In this document: in pieces, positions 46,969 to 58,560 of the stretch | Layout of the letters: every line of letters starts with the position of its first letter | Numbering within the stretch: position 1 is the stretch's first letter | DNA from: Xestospongia bergquistia | Taxonomy: Eukaryota; Porifera; Demospongiae; Haplosclerida; Petrosiidae | Direction: 5' to 3' | DNA length: 64,000 nucleotides | Assembly: GCA_963965975.1 (NCBI GenBank) | Contig: OZ014415.1 | Span: 2,981,001-3,045,000, forward strand | Translations under genes and position numbers: made by a program | Notes under the pieces: generated by a model | What the model saw: the letters and a program-made list of their open reading frames with translations, nothing else | What the model was told of the DNA's origin: nothing | Databases searched by the model: none

Positions 46969-48604
46969 TTAAATTGACATGATAATTGGTAAATTCTTCA
47001 GTTCCATCTGCAATTGAAGAATTTCAAACCGATCACGTGAGAGAGGTTTTGTTAATATGTCTGCTGTCATCTGGTCAGTTGGACAATACACTAATTCCAT
47101 GATTCCATCATGTAAAGCTTCACCCACGTAGTGAAACTTGATATCAATGTGCTTGGTTCTAGCGTGAGAGATTGGGTTCCTTGCAATGGCGATAGTTCCT
47201 TGGTTATCTTTTTTAATACTCTGCTTCAGCAATAGATAATGCGACAACTGGTTGCTTTCTGTTGAACCAGCTGATAGCTCCTCCAGACATGAGAAATAGA
47301 TTTCCTGTAGTAGAATGTCGGTCATCCATGTCTCCAGCCCAATCTGCGTCTGAGAATCCAATTAGGCTATCATCTGCTGATCTCTCGTACCTCACTCCAA
47401 TGTTAATTGTTCCCTTAAGGTAACGAAGAATTCGTTTTACTGCTGTCAAGTGAGCTTCAGTAGGACAGGAGTTGAACTTCGACACAGCTCCCACTGCCTG
47501 AGTAATGTCAAGTCTAGTTGTGATAGCTGCATAAAGTAGACTATTTACCATCGATTGACAACATATTGGATCAACAAACTTACTAACTCCATCGTCCTTA
47601 ACTAACTTGACCTTAGTGTCAGCTGGAGTTATGGATGGTTTTGCTTGAGATAGTCCATATCTTTCCAGCAATGAGTGAATATACTGCCTTTGGTGCATCC
47701 ACAAACACTTCCTCTTTTCAATAGTAATCCCCAGGCAATAGTGGAGTTTCCCAAGATCTTTCATCTTGAAGCATGTTGCTAGACTGTTCTTTATCCACTT
47801 CATTTTCTCTGGGGTCTTTGTGATAATTATTAAGTCATCATTGTATACAGCAATGATAGTTAGATCAGTCCCTTTACTCCTGACAAAGATGCAAGGGTCA
47901 GCAGTACATTGTTTGAAGTTAGTAGACTCCATGTGTTCCTTGAAAACTGTGTTCCAGCATTTAGGTGACTGTTTTAACCCATAAATTGATTTTTTCATCT
48001 TACAAACAAAACATTCCATTCCTTCCTTAACATATCCTGGTGGCTGTTCCATGTAGATTTCTTCATCTAATGTTCCATTTAGGAAAGCCGTGACCACGTC
48101 CATCTGGTGAATCATCATACCATTTTGGACTGCAAATGCTAATAGTGCTCTAACAGATGAATACCGAACTACAGGGGAGAATGTCTCATTGTCGTCTTCT
48201 CCGTGTTTTTGAGTGTATCCTTTTGCCACAAGTCGGGCTTTATAGTGCTCCACTTTCCCATCAATTCCATGTTTAGTCTTAAATGTCCATTTGCATCCAA
48301 CTGGCTTTCGTCCACTAGGCAATTCCACTAGCTCCCGTGTTCCATTCTCAATCAGTGATTTGTATTCTGAATCTGCTGCTTCTTTCCATTTCTTAGACAA
48401 TTTACTTTCCAGTGCTTCCTCAATACTTTTTGGTTCCTCTATTTGACCTTCACCTAAAAATGCAGTATCTACATACTCATCAATTCCATACCTGATTGGT
48501 GCAATACCAGTGTTGATCCTCTTCTTGGTTCTCTTGTTCTTCAGGTTGTGGTTGTTCCATTGGCTCCTCCTCTTCTTCAGGTACCACACCTTTCTCATGG
48601 TCAC
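46969..48604 (-). pseudogene. Copia reverse transcriptase and RNase H
   Basis: RT (47,213-48,604) has CKWTFKTKHGIDGKVEHYKA, RLVAKGYTQKHGEDDNETFS, MDVVTAFLNGTLDEEIYMEQ and KSIYGLKQSPKCW. The catalytic box reads VYNDDLIII instead of the usual YVDD. The RNase H start (SDADWAGDMDDRHSTTG) ends at VALSIAEAEY, where a stop appears. The remainder, KDNQGTIAIARNPISHARTK followed by HIDIKFHYV and DILTKPL (46,969-47,220), is in another frame, with about 30-40 residues missing between. The N-terminal end also changes frame near 48,510. Not functional as it stands. Confidence 0.85.
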
Positions 48605-48915
48605 TGACTGTTACTCCCTCATTAACTTTTACTGTAGTTGAGTCATGTTGAAAATCAGACTTATTAAAGACGACGTCCCGGCATATAATGACCTTTGACG
48701 TGTTCTCGTCAATCAGACAATATCCCTTTGTTTGAAGACTATATCTGATGAAACGTAGCTCCTCTGCTTTTTTTGCTCAGTTTTCCTTTTCTGTTAGAAT
48801 CTAGTATATAGGCGTAAACCATACAACCAAACACTCTAAGGTGACTGAGATCAGGCTTCCTCCGATACCATTTCTTATAAGGTGTTGCCTTCTCCCTCAA
48901 GAATCTTGTAGGTGT
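48605..48915 (-). pseudogene. Copia integrase C-terminal linker, frameshifted
   Basis: The - strand continues from the integrase with FLREKATPYKKWYRRKPDLS and HLRVFGCMVYAYI (the standard copia sequence after the integrase core). It then hits a stop after GATFHQI and resumes with GYCLIDENTSKVIICRDVVF. At least two frame changes connect it with the neighbouring segments. Confidence 0.75.
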
Positions 48916-49572
48916 TCAGTTCCTAAGGTAAGCAGCAGTAGCCACTACCTCTGCCCAGTAACACTCTGGTAGTCCAGCTTGAACCATCATGGCACATGCA
49001 GACTCCATCAGGGTTTGATTGATCCTCTCTGCAACTCCAGTTGAGTACAGGGCTGAAAGCTCATGATGTATCCCTCTTGATTGCAAGTACTCCTTTGAGA
49101 GATATTCCCCACCATTATCTGATCGTAGAATCCCTATCAAGAGACCACATTCATTAGTAGTACAGGACTCGAACTCCTTGAACTTATCAAAAATCTCCCA
49201 CTTGTTCCTCATGAAGTACACCTTACAACATCTTGGGTAGTTGTCGATGAAAGTAACAAAGTATCTTCTTCCTCCAATAGAGTCTGTAGGCATAGGCCCA
49301 CACACATCACTACGCACACGCTGTAGTCTCCTCGTCGAACGGATTTTTCCCACTGACTTGAGAGGTTTTCTAGACATCTTTCCTTCCACACACTTCTCAC
49401 AGAATGATATCCCCATAGACTTAGGTATCTCCACACCTTTTACCAAATCCCCACTAACCATCTCCTTCAATTGATGTTCATTTAAGTGTCCTAATCTTTG
49501 ATGCCAAAGATCAGCTTTCCAATTCAAGATACTGATGCCACAGCAACATGTTCCTGAGTAATAATTTTGCAA
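48916..49572 (-). pseudogene. Copia integrase core with GAG-pre-integrase motif
   Basis: It starts with WHQRLGHLNEHQLKEMV and FCEKCVEGKMSRKP, the zinc-binding HHCC region. The core D in VRSDVCGPMP, D in LRSDNGGEYLSK and E in GVAERINQTLMESA form the catalytic triad. The usual NG before VAER reads TG (LYSTGVAERIN). The frame ends at VATAAYLRN-stop, where the homologous protein would continue into the linker. Confidence 0.85.
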
Positions 49573-50147
49573 TCCAAGTAATAGAGCTTGTCCGCAAGTG
49601 ATCCCATTCCTAGTAGTTTCCCGTTTCTGTCACGAATCCAACACCTGGTATTTCCAAACTTCACAGTGTTTCGATTAGCAGCTGCTGCTCTCACTGAGAA
49701 CAGGTTACAGGCCAGCTTGGGCACATTATGCATGGTAACCTTTTTAGGCTTACTCATTTTGAAGACAATTGTGAAGTGGATATTCCCTCTCCCAAAGGCC
49801 TCCACTGTACGACCATCTCCCAGACACACCTTATGAAGTTTGTCGAACTCCTCATAGTCCACTAAGAGCTCTCTTTTCTGTGTCATGTGACTTGATGCTC
49901 CAGACATAACTACCCAACCCCCTGAGTTGTACAAATGAGACAATGCTCCAAATGCTCCTTCATCAGATTCATTGTCTGAGTGACATCCTTCATCATGAGA
50001 CTCTATACGAGCTGGCTTAGTTTTGTGCTTAGACTTTAAAGATTTTTGATGACAATTCTTTGTACAATCCCTACGAAAATGTCCAGTCTCCCCACACAAG
50101 TAGCATACCTTCTCATGTTGATGTCCTCCGCCTTTCTGAGATTCCAA
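49524..50147 (-). pseudogene. Copia gag zinc knuckle and protease
   Basis: A CCHC zinc knuckle (CYLCGETGHFRRDC) is followed by the protease region. The active-site box reads WVVMSGASSHMT; copia proteases have DSGAS there, so the catalytic aspartate is replaced by Met. The flap-like LGDGRTVEAFGRGNI is kept. The frame starts only about 20 residues before the zinc knuckle; the capsid part of gag is missing. It overlaps the next frame by 49 bases. Confidence 0.8.
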
Positions 50148-50150
50148 TTT

Positions 50151-51379
50151 TCCTGTTAGTGCTCATCCTGTTCCGCCTCCTGCGTTCATACTCCCATTCT
50201 GTTTGCTATCCCTATACAGTCTTTGCTATGCCTATTCTGTTTGCTATCCCTATATTTTTTCTGATAAAGTAGTAGTAATATCAGTGAAGTATTTGTTACA
50301 ATGAAATACGTCATTGTCAGTAGCTTGTATTGATATATAGTTCAATTGAACCTGTTCTACTTAAAAACTTCCTTTGAGTACCATTAATTCTGAGATCAAT
50401 GATGTTATTGAGGTTAACATTTTTGGTGGATGTGTGAAAAGTTAAGAGAGCAGCAACACAATACACTATGAAGACTTTTGAGAACATTAAGTTGTTTGAT
50501 CTCAACAATTTAATGACCTCTCAAAAAAGGTACCTAGACATGTGTGGGTCATTGTTATCATAATCACAAGAAGTAATCTTGTAATAATGTGTGTCTCATT
50601 GTACTATTCCTGAGAAACTATATACTTGGAATACATGGATACTCGTGGTTTACCTCGTGCAGTGATAGGGTAGGTTTAAAAGATGATATGTGGATGGATA
50701 GACAGATGGATGAATATGTAGATAAATGAATTATTATTATTATTATACACAGAAACCAATACTTCTTTTAATATCTTGGTTATAAAGTCCAGTAAATAGA
50801 CATAGCAGTAGATACAAAAATTATAGATTACAAGATAGTTCAGAACAGTAACTAAGAGTAAACTTGAATGGACTTGAATGATAAAAGTGTGGAACAAGGA
50901 ATTTATTGGTCCATTAATCCACTTATCTATCATCATCTCATTATTCATCCATGCATACATATTTCATCCATTAACAGATGATGTATGGATAAATAGAAAG
51001 ATATATGGGTATGTAGATAGATGAATGAATCCAATGGATGAATGGAGAGATGTTACATAGATGGATCAAGACATCTACCTGATCCATCAAACCATTCATC
51101 TATTAATCTAACATTATTTATCTATCCATTAATTTGTCTAACAAAGAAAGTCTGAAGTGAATGAAGAACAAAGTCAAAGGAATGTCCAGCTGAAACAATT
51201 ATATTGACAGCAGTACCGTCCTGAGGATCTGATGGAACAATAATGTCATTTTTTGGAATACTAGTCACATTACATGTTATTAAGACAACCAATAATCATG
51301 AATTGATTTGTCTGATCACTCCAACCTAATGAAGATATAACAAGGTATGTTGGTTCTTTATGACATGGAAGAGCTAAAT
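50151..51379. other. Non-genic; repeat fragments
   Basis: 50,165-50,265 has repeated CTATTCTGTTTGCTATCCCTAT units. 50,263-50,345 matches 53,890-53,970. The stretch 50,991-51,139, itself partly self-complementary (GATGGATCAAGACATCTACC then GATCCATC), is repeated at about 62,750-62,900. No gene seen. Confidence 0.55.
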
Positions 51380-53880
51380 AAGACAGCAAAAACAACAGTA
51401 TAACAATATTGTATAGATCTCTCACCATACTGCATATGTATTGATTGGTTATTATATTAATTACATGCACAGTGTATATTTTAAACTACATTACTATGTG
51501 TGTTAATAGTATATACATCCTTAAAGTGACTACTATTGAACAATACATAAACATTGCACCAAAGAGAAACACTGGCGGATTTAGGGGGGTATTTTTGAAT
51601 TTGGGTTCCCCCCCTTTAAAATACATTACTATTTTTGTTAATAGTATATACATCCTTAATGTGACTAATACATAATATATAAACATTGCACCAAAGAGAA
51701 AGACTGTGATGAAACTATAGATCACACATATATAGATCACATTATTTGTATGCATTTGAGTGGCCAAAATGTGAGTATGTTGGATTACTTCAGGCCACCC
51801 TTTCAGCAGTTTAAAATTATTAATTTGCATATTCATGTCAGTACACGGGATACTCTCTTACATCATGCTGGAATAGTAAAACCACAGTTCCTGATGTGTT
51901 AATATATTTTGTTTCAATGATCATGACATTATTATTAATATGAGTTTGAATATTTTTTTGATCTTCATCCATATTACATCAACATAATTATATTTTTGAT
52001 ATTTATCATTGTAGAGTATATAACAAACACATAGGCGTAGGAAGGGGAGCTGAAGGGGCTAAAAATCCCCAATATTTTTGAAAGGGGGCAAAGCCCCCCC
52101 AATATTATTTATTGGGTCTATAGTAGTTCTATTGCTATTAATGCTGAAAGGAAGCTTTACTTTGGTACATTCACAAACATTTAACTTTTATAATTTAAAA
52201 AATTATTTCTACTAATTTAAAATTATAGTTAAATTTTCGTGACCTCAAATCACTGATAAATATTGATACTCCCTTCATGGTCAGCCCCCCAATATTACTG
52301 GCTCTCATACACCTATGTAACATATATAAAAATGTTATATTTTAGATATTTATCATTGTAGAGTATATAACATACATAGAAGACGTTATTTTAAATATGT
52401 ACATTATATGTATGCTTAAAAAATTATTCATTAGTGATCACTATTACCATAAACATTTGTAATAAGTTGGTTGTTTTAACTAATAGGTGGTGATTACTAG
52501 AAATATCAACATCATGTTGCTGATATGATTACTACAATTACTATGGAATTGACAGTTCATATAGTTCAATATTATTGATGTCTAAGAAAGAGCTTACATG
52601 TGGTAAGGAGCTCTGTACTAAAATGAAAACTCTTTTGTAAAAAATTATCATATTATCACTGAATTCAAATTACACACATAAATATTTTGTAGGTAAATTT
52701 ACTAAAGTAAGAATATACTGCTTTTTGGATTATTTGCCTCACATTATTGGCTTTGAAATAATTCATCTTCATAACATAATGAAGAGAGTGACTCACTGCA
52801 TTATTAGTAATAACTAATTAAACTATATTTATAAACTTTATCTCCACCTCTCGTTCAGACCACAATGAGTAAAGATTTTTTTCTTAAAATCTCCAACTAA
52901 TACTAAAGTTTTTGAACAACAAATCCCTGATCTGACCAGCCACCATATATAATCTAGATTATAATGGAAAGTTTTCACTTTCCTCCTTAGAAAAAGTTAA
53001 TTCTTTCTTTCTTGCCAAGACTAATATCAAATGAATGACTGTCATAACTTCCATAATCTACAAAAAATATTTGACAGTTAGTGATGGAAAATCTTTTTAT
53101 TGTAGAAAATTTTCCAGGTTTTTTCACGACACCTTGAAGAATAGTCTCTTTTAGTTGTGTAACCTAGCATTGCAAATTTAGTAGTTATTAATGGACACCT
53201 ATATATATTATATTAATACCATTGGACAAAGTAGAAGCATTTGTGATGATGTAATTGTTTATTGTAAAGCTCTTCTTGTGCAAAAAACAGCACATTTTTT
53301 TCATATTTTTGGGTTTTGTTACATAGCATTGATTGTCAAAGCATGCATGTTGAAATGTACAATGAAGTTGCTTTCTATTGCTTACTTCATTATTTAAAGC
53401 AGTCAGTATTTTTTGAATTAAATTTCTTTTAAACTTCACAAAATCAATGAAATAACTAACCTGAAAGCAGCATGATGAGGTAGTCCTCTTTCATTTGTGT
53501 CAAAATTTAAACATTATACTCTTGTCAGCTTTGTCAATGAATTCCTCAATGGAGGAAGTCCATACTTCTACAAAGTAACTATGAATTATATAATGTTACA
53601 TTGTAAAGAGTCTTGCAGCTATTCTGGTCTTTTTATGTAATAAAGAAGGCATACTGTGTAATTTGTGGATGTTCATGGTAAAGAGCAACCCTCACAATTC
53701 AGCCTAAGAAGTGTATGGTGCTACAGTTTGTGCATGCCACTCCTTTGAGAAGACAACCATTCATGACAGACTGTTTGTCACCATTGCTAGTTGTTATCAA
53801 TAACTAAGTGTAAGAACAAATTTATGTGATGAAATGTTGTACTGCCTCATGACATCAATGTATTTCATTGACATATTTAA
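51380..53880. repeat. 2.6-kb duplicated segment, copy 2
   Basis: Parallel to 25,380-27,960 with scattered substitutions and short indels (for example CAACATAATGAAGAGAGTGA near 52,780 is extra here). The order fucosyltransferase - spacer - this segment is the same in both places. About 5 kb (46.3-51.4 kb, including the copia element) separates the parts here but not in copy 1. Confidence 0.75.
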
Positions 53881-54009
53881 TGACACCTTTTCTGATAAAG
53901 TAGTAGTAATAACAGTGAAATATTTGATACTATACTATTGTCAGTAGTTTGTATTGATAAATAGCTCACTTAAAGCTGTTCGACTAAAGAACTCTTCTAA
54001 AGAACTCTG

Positions 54010-54440
54010 TAAGGCATGTATGATAGAAACAGGAAAACATTTGATGTTAACACTGTTCCTATTGAATGTAAGTAAAAGTAGAGGAATTGAATACTTAATT
54101 AAAGAATACTGAAAATAGAGACGTATTAATATTCACTCTTTTCATTACTAATGTTGAACAAGCTCTACTTTATCTACTTTCGTATTGTAAAGTTTTATGA
54201 GTCTATTTTAGGTTTTGATATCTTCAGAGCTTGAATCACCAATCAGAGTCACTAAAAGACAACATGCAGGAATAAGCCAAATCAGTTTACCTACTATTAT
54301 TAATAAAGGGATATCAATTGAAAATGCTGGATTGCCACCTATTGATTGATCAAAGTTGTCATGAATATATAATATACCTATTCCTATGGAAACATTAATT
54401 TCTTTAGCTATTTCTCTTTGTATGAGTAAGTATTTACTAC
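54010..54440. repeat. Dispersed repeat, second copy of 19,796-20,230
   Basis: Shares TTGATGTTAACACTGTTCCT, AATCAGAGTCACTAAAAGAC and AATAAGCCAAATCAGTTT with the first copy. It lies just after duplicated segment 2, whereas the first copy lies before duplicated segment 1. No gene recognised. Confidence 0.6.
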
Positions 54441-56380
54441 TATTCAGCTAAAACATAGTTTATCTTTTATTAATTTGCTTGTCTATAGTATCAATTTCTA
54501 TATATTTCTACTATTATTTATAAGATATTTATATCATCTGTCTGTTGTTAGTTACATAGGATGTCAAGTGAGAATAATTACTATTTATGACAACCATAAC
54601 AGACAGATGGAGCCATAGTTTGATATAAATGGCTAGAAACGTTTTGTAACACATATATTAAGTACATGTATTAACTAAGGTACTTTGTATTGTACATTGT
54701 ACATATGTAGTATTATTAAGTGTCTCTTCTCTCCTTTTTTGTATATGCCAAGTATAAAGAGAGGTAAGAGAAATAGTTTTATTGATGTTCCCTATCAATA
54801 AGAGAAATTAGTTATTATGTAATAAAATAATTACAATGTAAGGGTGTGGTTTCCAAATTAACCACGCTCTCTCTCTCTCTCTCCACTTCCGTTTAATTAT
54901 TAGGGCTCTTTCTCATAGATAGCAGTGGCATTGTCAGGCCTGGTCATGCCAGGGCTAATGCCAGCCAAAACGTTTCCCCCCAAAATTATAATATTAATTT
55001 TACTATAAATAAATATTATTATTTATCATTAGTCATGAATAATAATTATTATTAGTTAAACGTAAAGAAGTATATCAAAGTAGTGAAGTTGTCTGGTTCC
55101 TTTAGTGGCAGTACTGGCCAAACACCAATAGTTCTTGCAATTGATAATTCAGAATTGGCCTGTAAAGTAAGCATGTACACTTAATTTAGTCACTTTTGAT
55201 TTTATTATATACAGCTCAAGGATATCTACTTTTTGACATTGCTATAATTCTCCATCAATCTTTTCAATCCTGTGAAATTATTATTCCAGTCATCATGTAA
55301 GAGATGTAATGAAAAGTGGTATCAACAATATGACTAGTTAGAGTATTCAAAGGAAACAAAAGGATTGTTTTGGCATGAATGAATATACTCTGTTAAAATA
55401 TTAATAAAATAAAAAAGATATTAACCACACCCTTCATGAGAAATAATTAGGTCAAAATTTTGAGCACACCAGTTCCTTTATCCTGGCATTAATATTGCCC
55501 TAACTTCAGTACTGATTGGTAGATAAAGAGATAGAAGTGTTAATGTAACATATTCTTAATTTTTGCAATGAATTCTCATATTTTTCTACTAAGTACATTT
55601 ATTAAATACATTAGTGTGTGTCCACAGATTGCATAATTAAACATTAAGGTTTGTAAGATTTTATCAAGATTTTCACTTAGGAACACCTATCATAAAATAT
55701 TTAGATGTTTTAATTTAAGTCATTAAAATATAGTGTGCCTTCATTGTAAGTATGTCTGCTTGTATTTAATTTCATATATTCATGACTTACTTTTTGTCTT
55801 ATTATACATGTAAAGAAGATGTGATCAGTAAACAACTCACAAAGTGCTAAACTATTTCTTTACATAAGAATATAAAATATGCATAATTAACAGTTAATAG
55901 CTATATTTTTAAAAAAATTCAGTATTTCATATCAAATATATTATGTTCTATATAATGCTTGTTAACAAATGAAAGGTTAATACTTTTTGCCTACTACTCT
56001 TCACACAAAGGCAATGTCTAGAGTGCTGATAACAGAAGTAGACTTTAATGGAAATTCATATTGGGCAATGAAATACAAATATTACTTTTTGATTTTCATA
56101 CATATAGAGTTACACTAGTTTGGCATTGCCACTCCTTTGCTTCTAAGTTAAGGGGTGGCAATGTCAGACTAGAATTACACAGGGTTTGGCTTTGTGGTAT
56201 CATAGTATTGGGCTTACATTGTATTGATAAAAGTATTCTAACCAAAAGCATATGCTAGAGGTGTTTTATAGTACATGTTGATACATGTAGTTACAGTGCA
56301 TAATTATGTAGCAAATTATGTTAGCAACACAATATGGGCTGAGTCTACAACCACAAAATACAACCTACACTGATACATCT
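54441..56380. other. Intergenic AT-rich region
   Basis: No coding sequence recognised. 54,540-54,680 matches 37,975-38,110. A small hairpin (GGCATTGCCACTCC paired with GGGGTGGCAATGTC) lies at about 56,121-56,168. The region upstream of the protease gene shows no other clear elements. Confidence 0.5.
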
Positions 56381-56383
56381 TTC

Positions 56384-56391
56384 TATATAAG
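56384..56391 (+). promoter_or_regulatory. TATA-like box upstream of the protease gene
   Basis: TATATAAG ends 70 bases before the ATG at 56,462, leaving room for a transcription start and a short leader. An in-frame TAA at 56,420 sits between them. In AT-rich DNA such a motif is common, so this is suggestive only. Confidence 0.4.
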
Positions 56392-56461
56392 TAGCACACA
56401 TTGTAAATTCAAACTAAATTAAACTGTACCTCAACTTATTTCTGCTAATTCATGCATTAGC

Positions 56462-57664
56462 ATGCTTTCTGCTGTGCATGCCTCTTCTCTTCCTGAGTCT
56501 GTGTGTAGTAGAGATGAGCGAGTTAAGGTAGATCCTGAGACTTCTCCTCCATATAACTGGATATGTTCTCTGGTTATTACAGCTGTAAATGGAGACCAAT
56601 ATGTTGGATCAGGGTTCAAGATCCACGTTCCAAATATAAATTGCAGTATCATTGTGACTAGTGGCCACTGTGTTTATCTTAATGGAGCATATGCAGAAAA
56701 CATTGTTGTAGCATTTCCTGGATATGCACCTATCTTAGCAAAAAAAGAAGACTTGTATGCATCTCCTGAATATATCCAGGATTCTAATCCAGACTATGAC
56801 TATGGCCTTATTATTTTAAATGGTAATAGTAATGAAGGTTTTGGTTGGTCTGCAATTGTTCCTCATGAGGAGTTATTAGGACATATTGTAACCAACTGTG
56901 GATATCCTAGTGATAAATATCCACAGCCTCAAATGTGGATAACGGGAGGGAAAATTACTAAAGTGACTACCAGCAGACTATTCTACATGAATGACACAAT
57001 GGCTGGACAGTCAGGGAGTCCAGTGTACACATGGTACAAGGGCTATTGGACGGTTCTTGGCGTTCACAGTTATGGTGGTTGTCCAAACTCTGCACCTAGA
57101 TTCACAAGTCAAATGATATATCGTTTTCTCGAACGTACTCTGAATTTAAAAAAATATGCGGTGCGATCACCAGGTACTGATGTATATCTTCGCTGTAATG
57201 GTACCAATGTTAATACGTATGAGGGTGCAGGAAGCGGTATTGTCAACTGCCAGTACAAGCCACTTGGATCTTGGGAGACTTTTTTTATTTATCCTGTGGA
57301 AGTTACCCCCTCACTAGCTGTAGAGCAAACTTACATAGTAGTACTACAAAATTATTATTGGCAAAACGCTTTCATTCGTTTGGATGGCAGTGATATGACC
57401 CAATTTATAGGGAATGGTGGTGGGGTGGTCAATTGCCAGTGGAGTGGAGTACCTGCACAATCTTATGAGTCATTTATTCTCAAACAAGAGGAGAATGGAA
57501 GCTATTTTTTTCGATCAGTAGCATTTCCACACTGTTACATTCGGCTTGACGGGACTGGAGTTACTTCGCATACAGATTATGGTGGGGGTGTAGTCAACTG
57601 TCAGTACTACGATTTTGACAGCAAACCATTGTCGAACGAACATTTTATCCTGGAAGAGCAGTAA
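56462..57664 (+). CDS. V8/S1-like serine protease with three C-terminal RLDG-VNCQ repeats
   Basis: Intact 400-residue, single-exon gene. Residues about 30-225 form a trypsin-fold glutamyl-endopeptidase-like domain: His69 in VTSGHCVY, Asp113 in DYDYGLIIL and Ser184 in MAGQSGSPVY (GxSGSP). Residues about 235-398 hold three repeats: VYLRCNGTNV...GIVNCQ, AFIRLDGSDM...GVVNCQ and CYIRLDGTGV...GVVNCQ, each followed by a W/Y-E-F strand. Their number and spacing suggest a beta-trefoil (fascin or ricin-like) fold that binds carbohydrate or actin; this is inference. The first repeat is the most diverged. There is no strong signal peptide at this Met. An AG directly before it (CATTAG/CATG) could be an acceptor, so an upstream signal-peptide exon is possible. 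Absence of introns contrasts with the receptor gene. Confidence 0.85.
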   Translation: MLSAVHASSLPESVCSRDERVKVDPETSPPYNWICSLVITAVNGDQYVGSGFKIHVPNINCSIIVTSGHCVYLNGAYAENIVVAFPGYAPILAKKEDLYASPEYIQDSNPDYDYGLIILNGNSNEGFGWSAIVPHEELLGHIVTNCGYPSDKYPQPQMWITGGKITKVTTSRLFYMNDTMAGQSGSPVYTWYKGYWTVLGVHSYGGCPNSAPRFTSQMIYRFLERTLNLKKYAVRSPGTDVYLRCNGTNVNTYEGAGSGIVNCQYKPLGSWETFFIYPVEVTPSLAVEQTYIVVLQNYYWQNAFIRLDGSDMTQFIGNGGGVVNCQWSGVPAQSYESFILKQEENGSYFFRSVAFPHCYIRLDGTGVTSHTDYGGGVVNCQYYDFDSKPLSNEHFILEEQ

Positions 57665-58317
57665 AATGATAGACTCGTTACTGTAATGAGTGCAATAGGA
57701 TAGCACTTTGTCATAATTATACTAATTATTGTTAGTTTATAGATTACAACTTATTTTTGCTAATGTACCTATACTTCTCTTCATTGTACACAGAGTTGTT
57801 TATTGCGCCTAGTTTAATGTTATTATTGTTATACTAGTTTTACTTGTATCATTGTTTTATTCATTGCTACATTTCTATATACATGAACATTTGTTCAACA
57901 TCCTTATAAATAGGCTGAATTTGCAATTGGTAGATGATATGCAATATAATTATGATAAATATATTTTATGATAATCTATACTCTTAACTAACTACTGTTT
58001 AAAGAACTTCATTATCTATCAAGAAAGTCATTTTCATCCATCCTTTATATCCACTATCTATCCATTTATCCATTTAGAGGTTGTAAACTATACATTACAT
58101 AAACTACTATTAGGACACATGTTACATAAAAGACACTTACAATACTTATACAAACTAAGACCTAAAGTTTATACAAGTAATGAAAAACACTACAGCAACA
58201 TTATATAAGACTAAAGTGTCATACTTATATACATAATATTGTACAAGTCTACGTTGATCAAATAATCTATAGAACTATCTGATATACTTCAGGTTAGTAC
58301 ATATTTATCACTCTATC
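57665..58317. other. 3' flank of the protease gene, no further gene
   Basis: AT-rich; a short TCCATCCTTTATATCCAC stretch of TCCA-type repeats near 58,035. No canonical poly(A) signal stands out close to the stop. Confidence 0.5.
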
Positions 58318-58560
58318 TTACAATGTAATATTAACTACAATTAGATCATGTTGTTCTGATAGTTGTAATGTCACTTCTCCAATAGATACATTCAACATTA
58401 GTAGTGTAACATTATCAAAACTATAACTATAACTAAACTTAATACAGTATACTACATCATGGCACTTATGACAAAGACTATTAATACTGTACTCTACTGT
58501 GTCTTTGAATGCATCACTGATAAAATAATTGTTCATATAATGAAGTGAGCTGATCATCAC
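58318..58560 (-). pseudogene. Unrecognised ORF, fragment of a repeated gene
   Basis: The 80-codon frame includes HYMNNYFISDAFKDTVEYSI, NSLCHKCHDVVYCIKFSYSY and FDNVTLLMLNVSIGEVTLQL. The same sequence in decayed form, with stops, lies on the - strand at 24,600-24,760 and 45,940-46,060 upstream of the fucosyltransferases, so this is the best-preserved copy of a repeated coding fragment. The alternating hydrophobic pattern would fit a beta-rich surface protein such as the beta-helix pseudogene to its right, but that link is a guess. Confidence 0.35.

Larger units (their letters stand above)
46803..50150 (-). mobile_element. Ty1/copia retrotransposon, 5'-truncated, with 3' LTR
   Basis: Reading on -, the order is zinc knuckle-protease-integrase-reverse transcriptase-RNase H, then a purine-rich stretch (AAGTGGAG) and an LTR. 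This order (integrase before RT) defines copia. The gag capsid region and 5' LTR are missing beyond about 50,150. The polyprotein is interrupted by several frameshifts and a deletion in RNase H. It interrupts the dispersed repeat ending at 46,802. Confidence 0.85.

Noticed and set aside
46803-50150. A complete LTR retrotransposon
   Set aside because: No second LTR, gag capsid region or primer-binding site is visible beyond 50,150, and the polyprotein is frameshifted.
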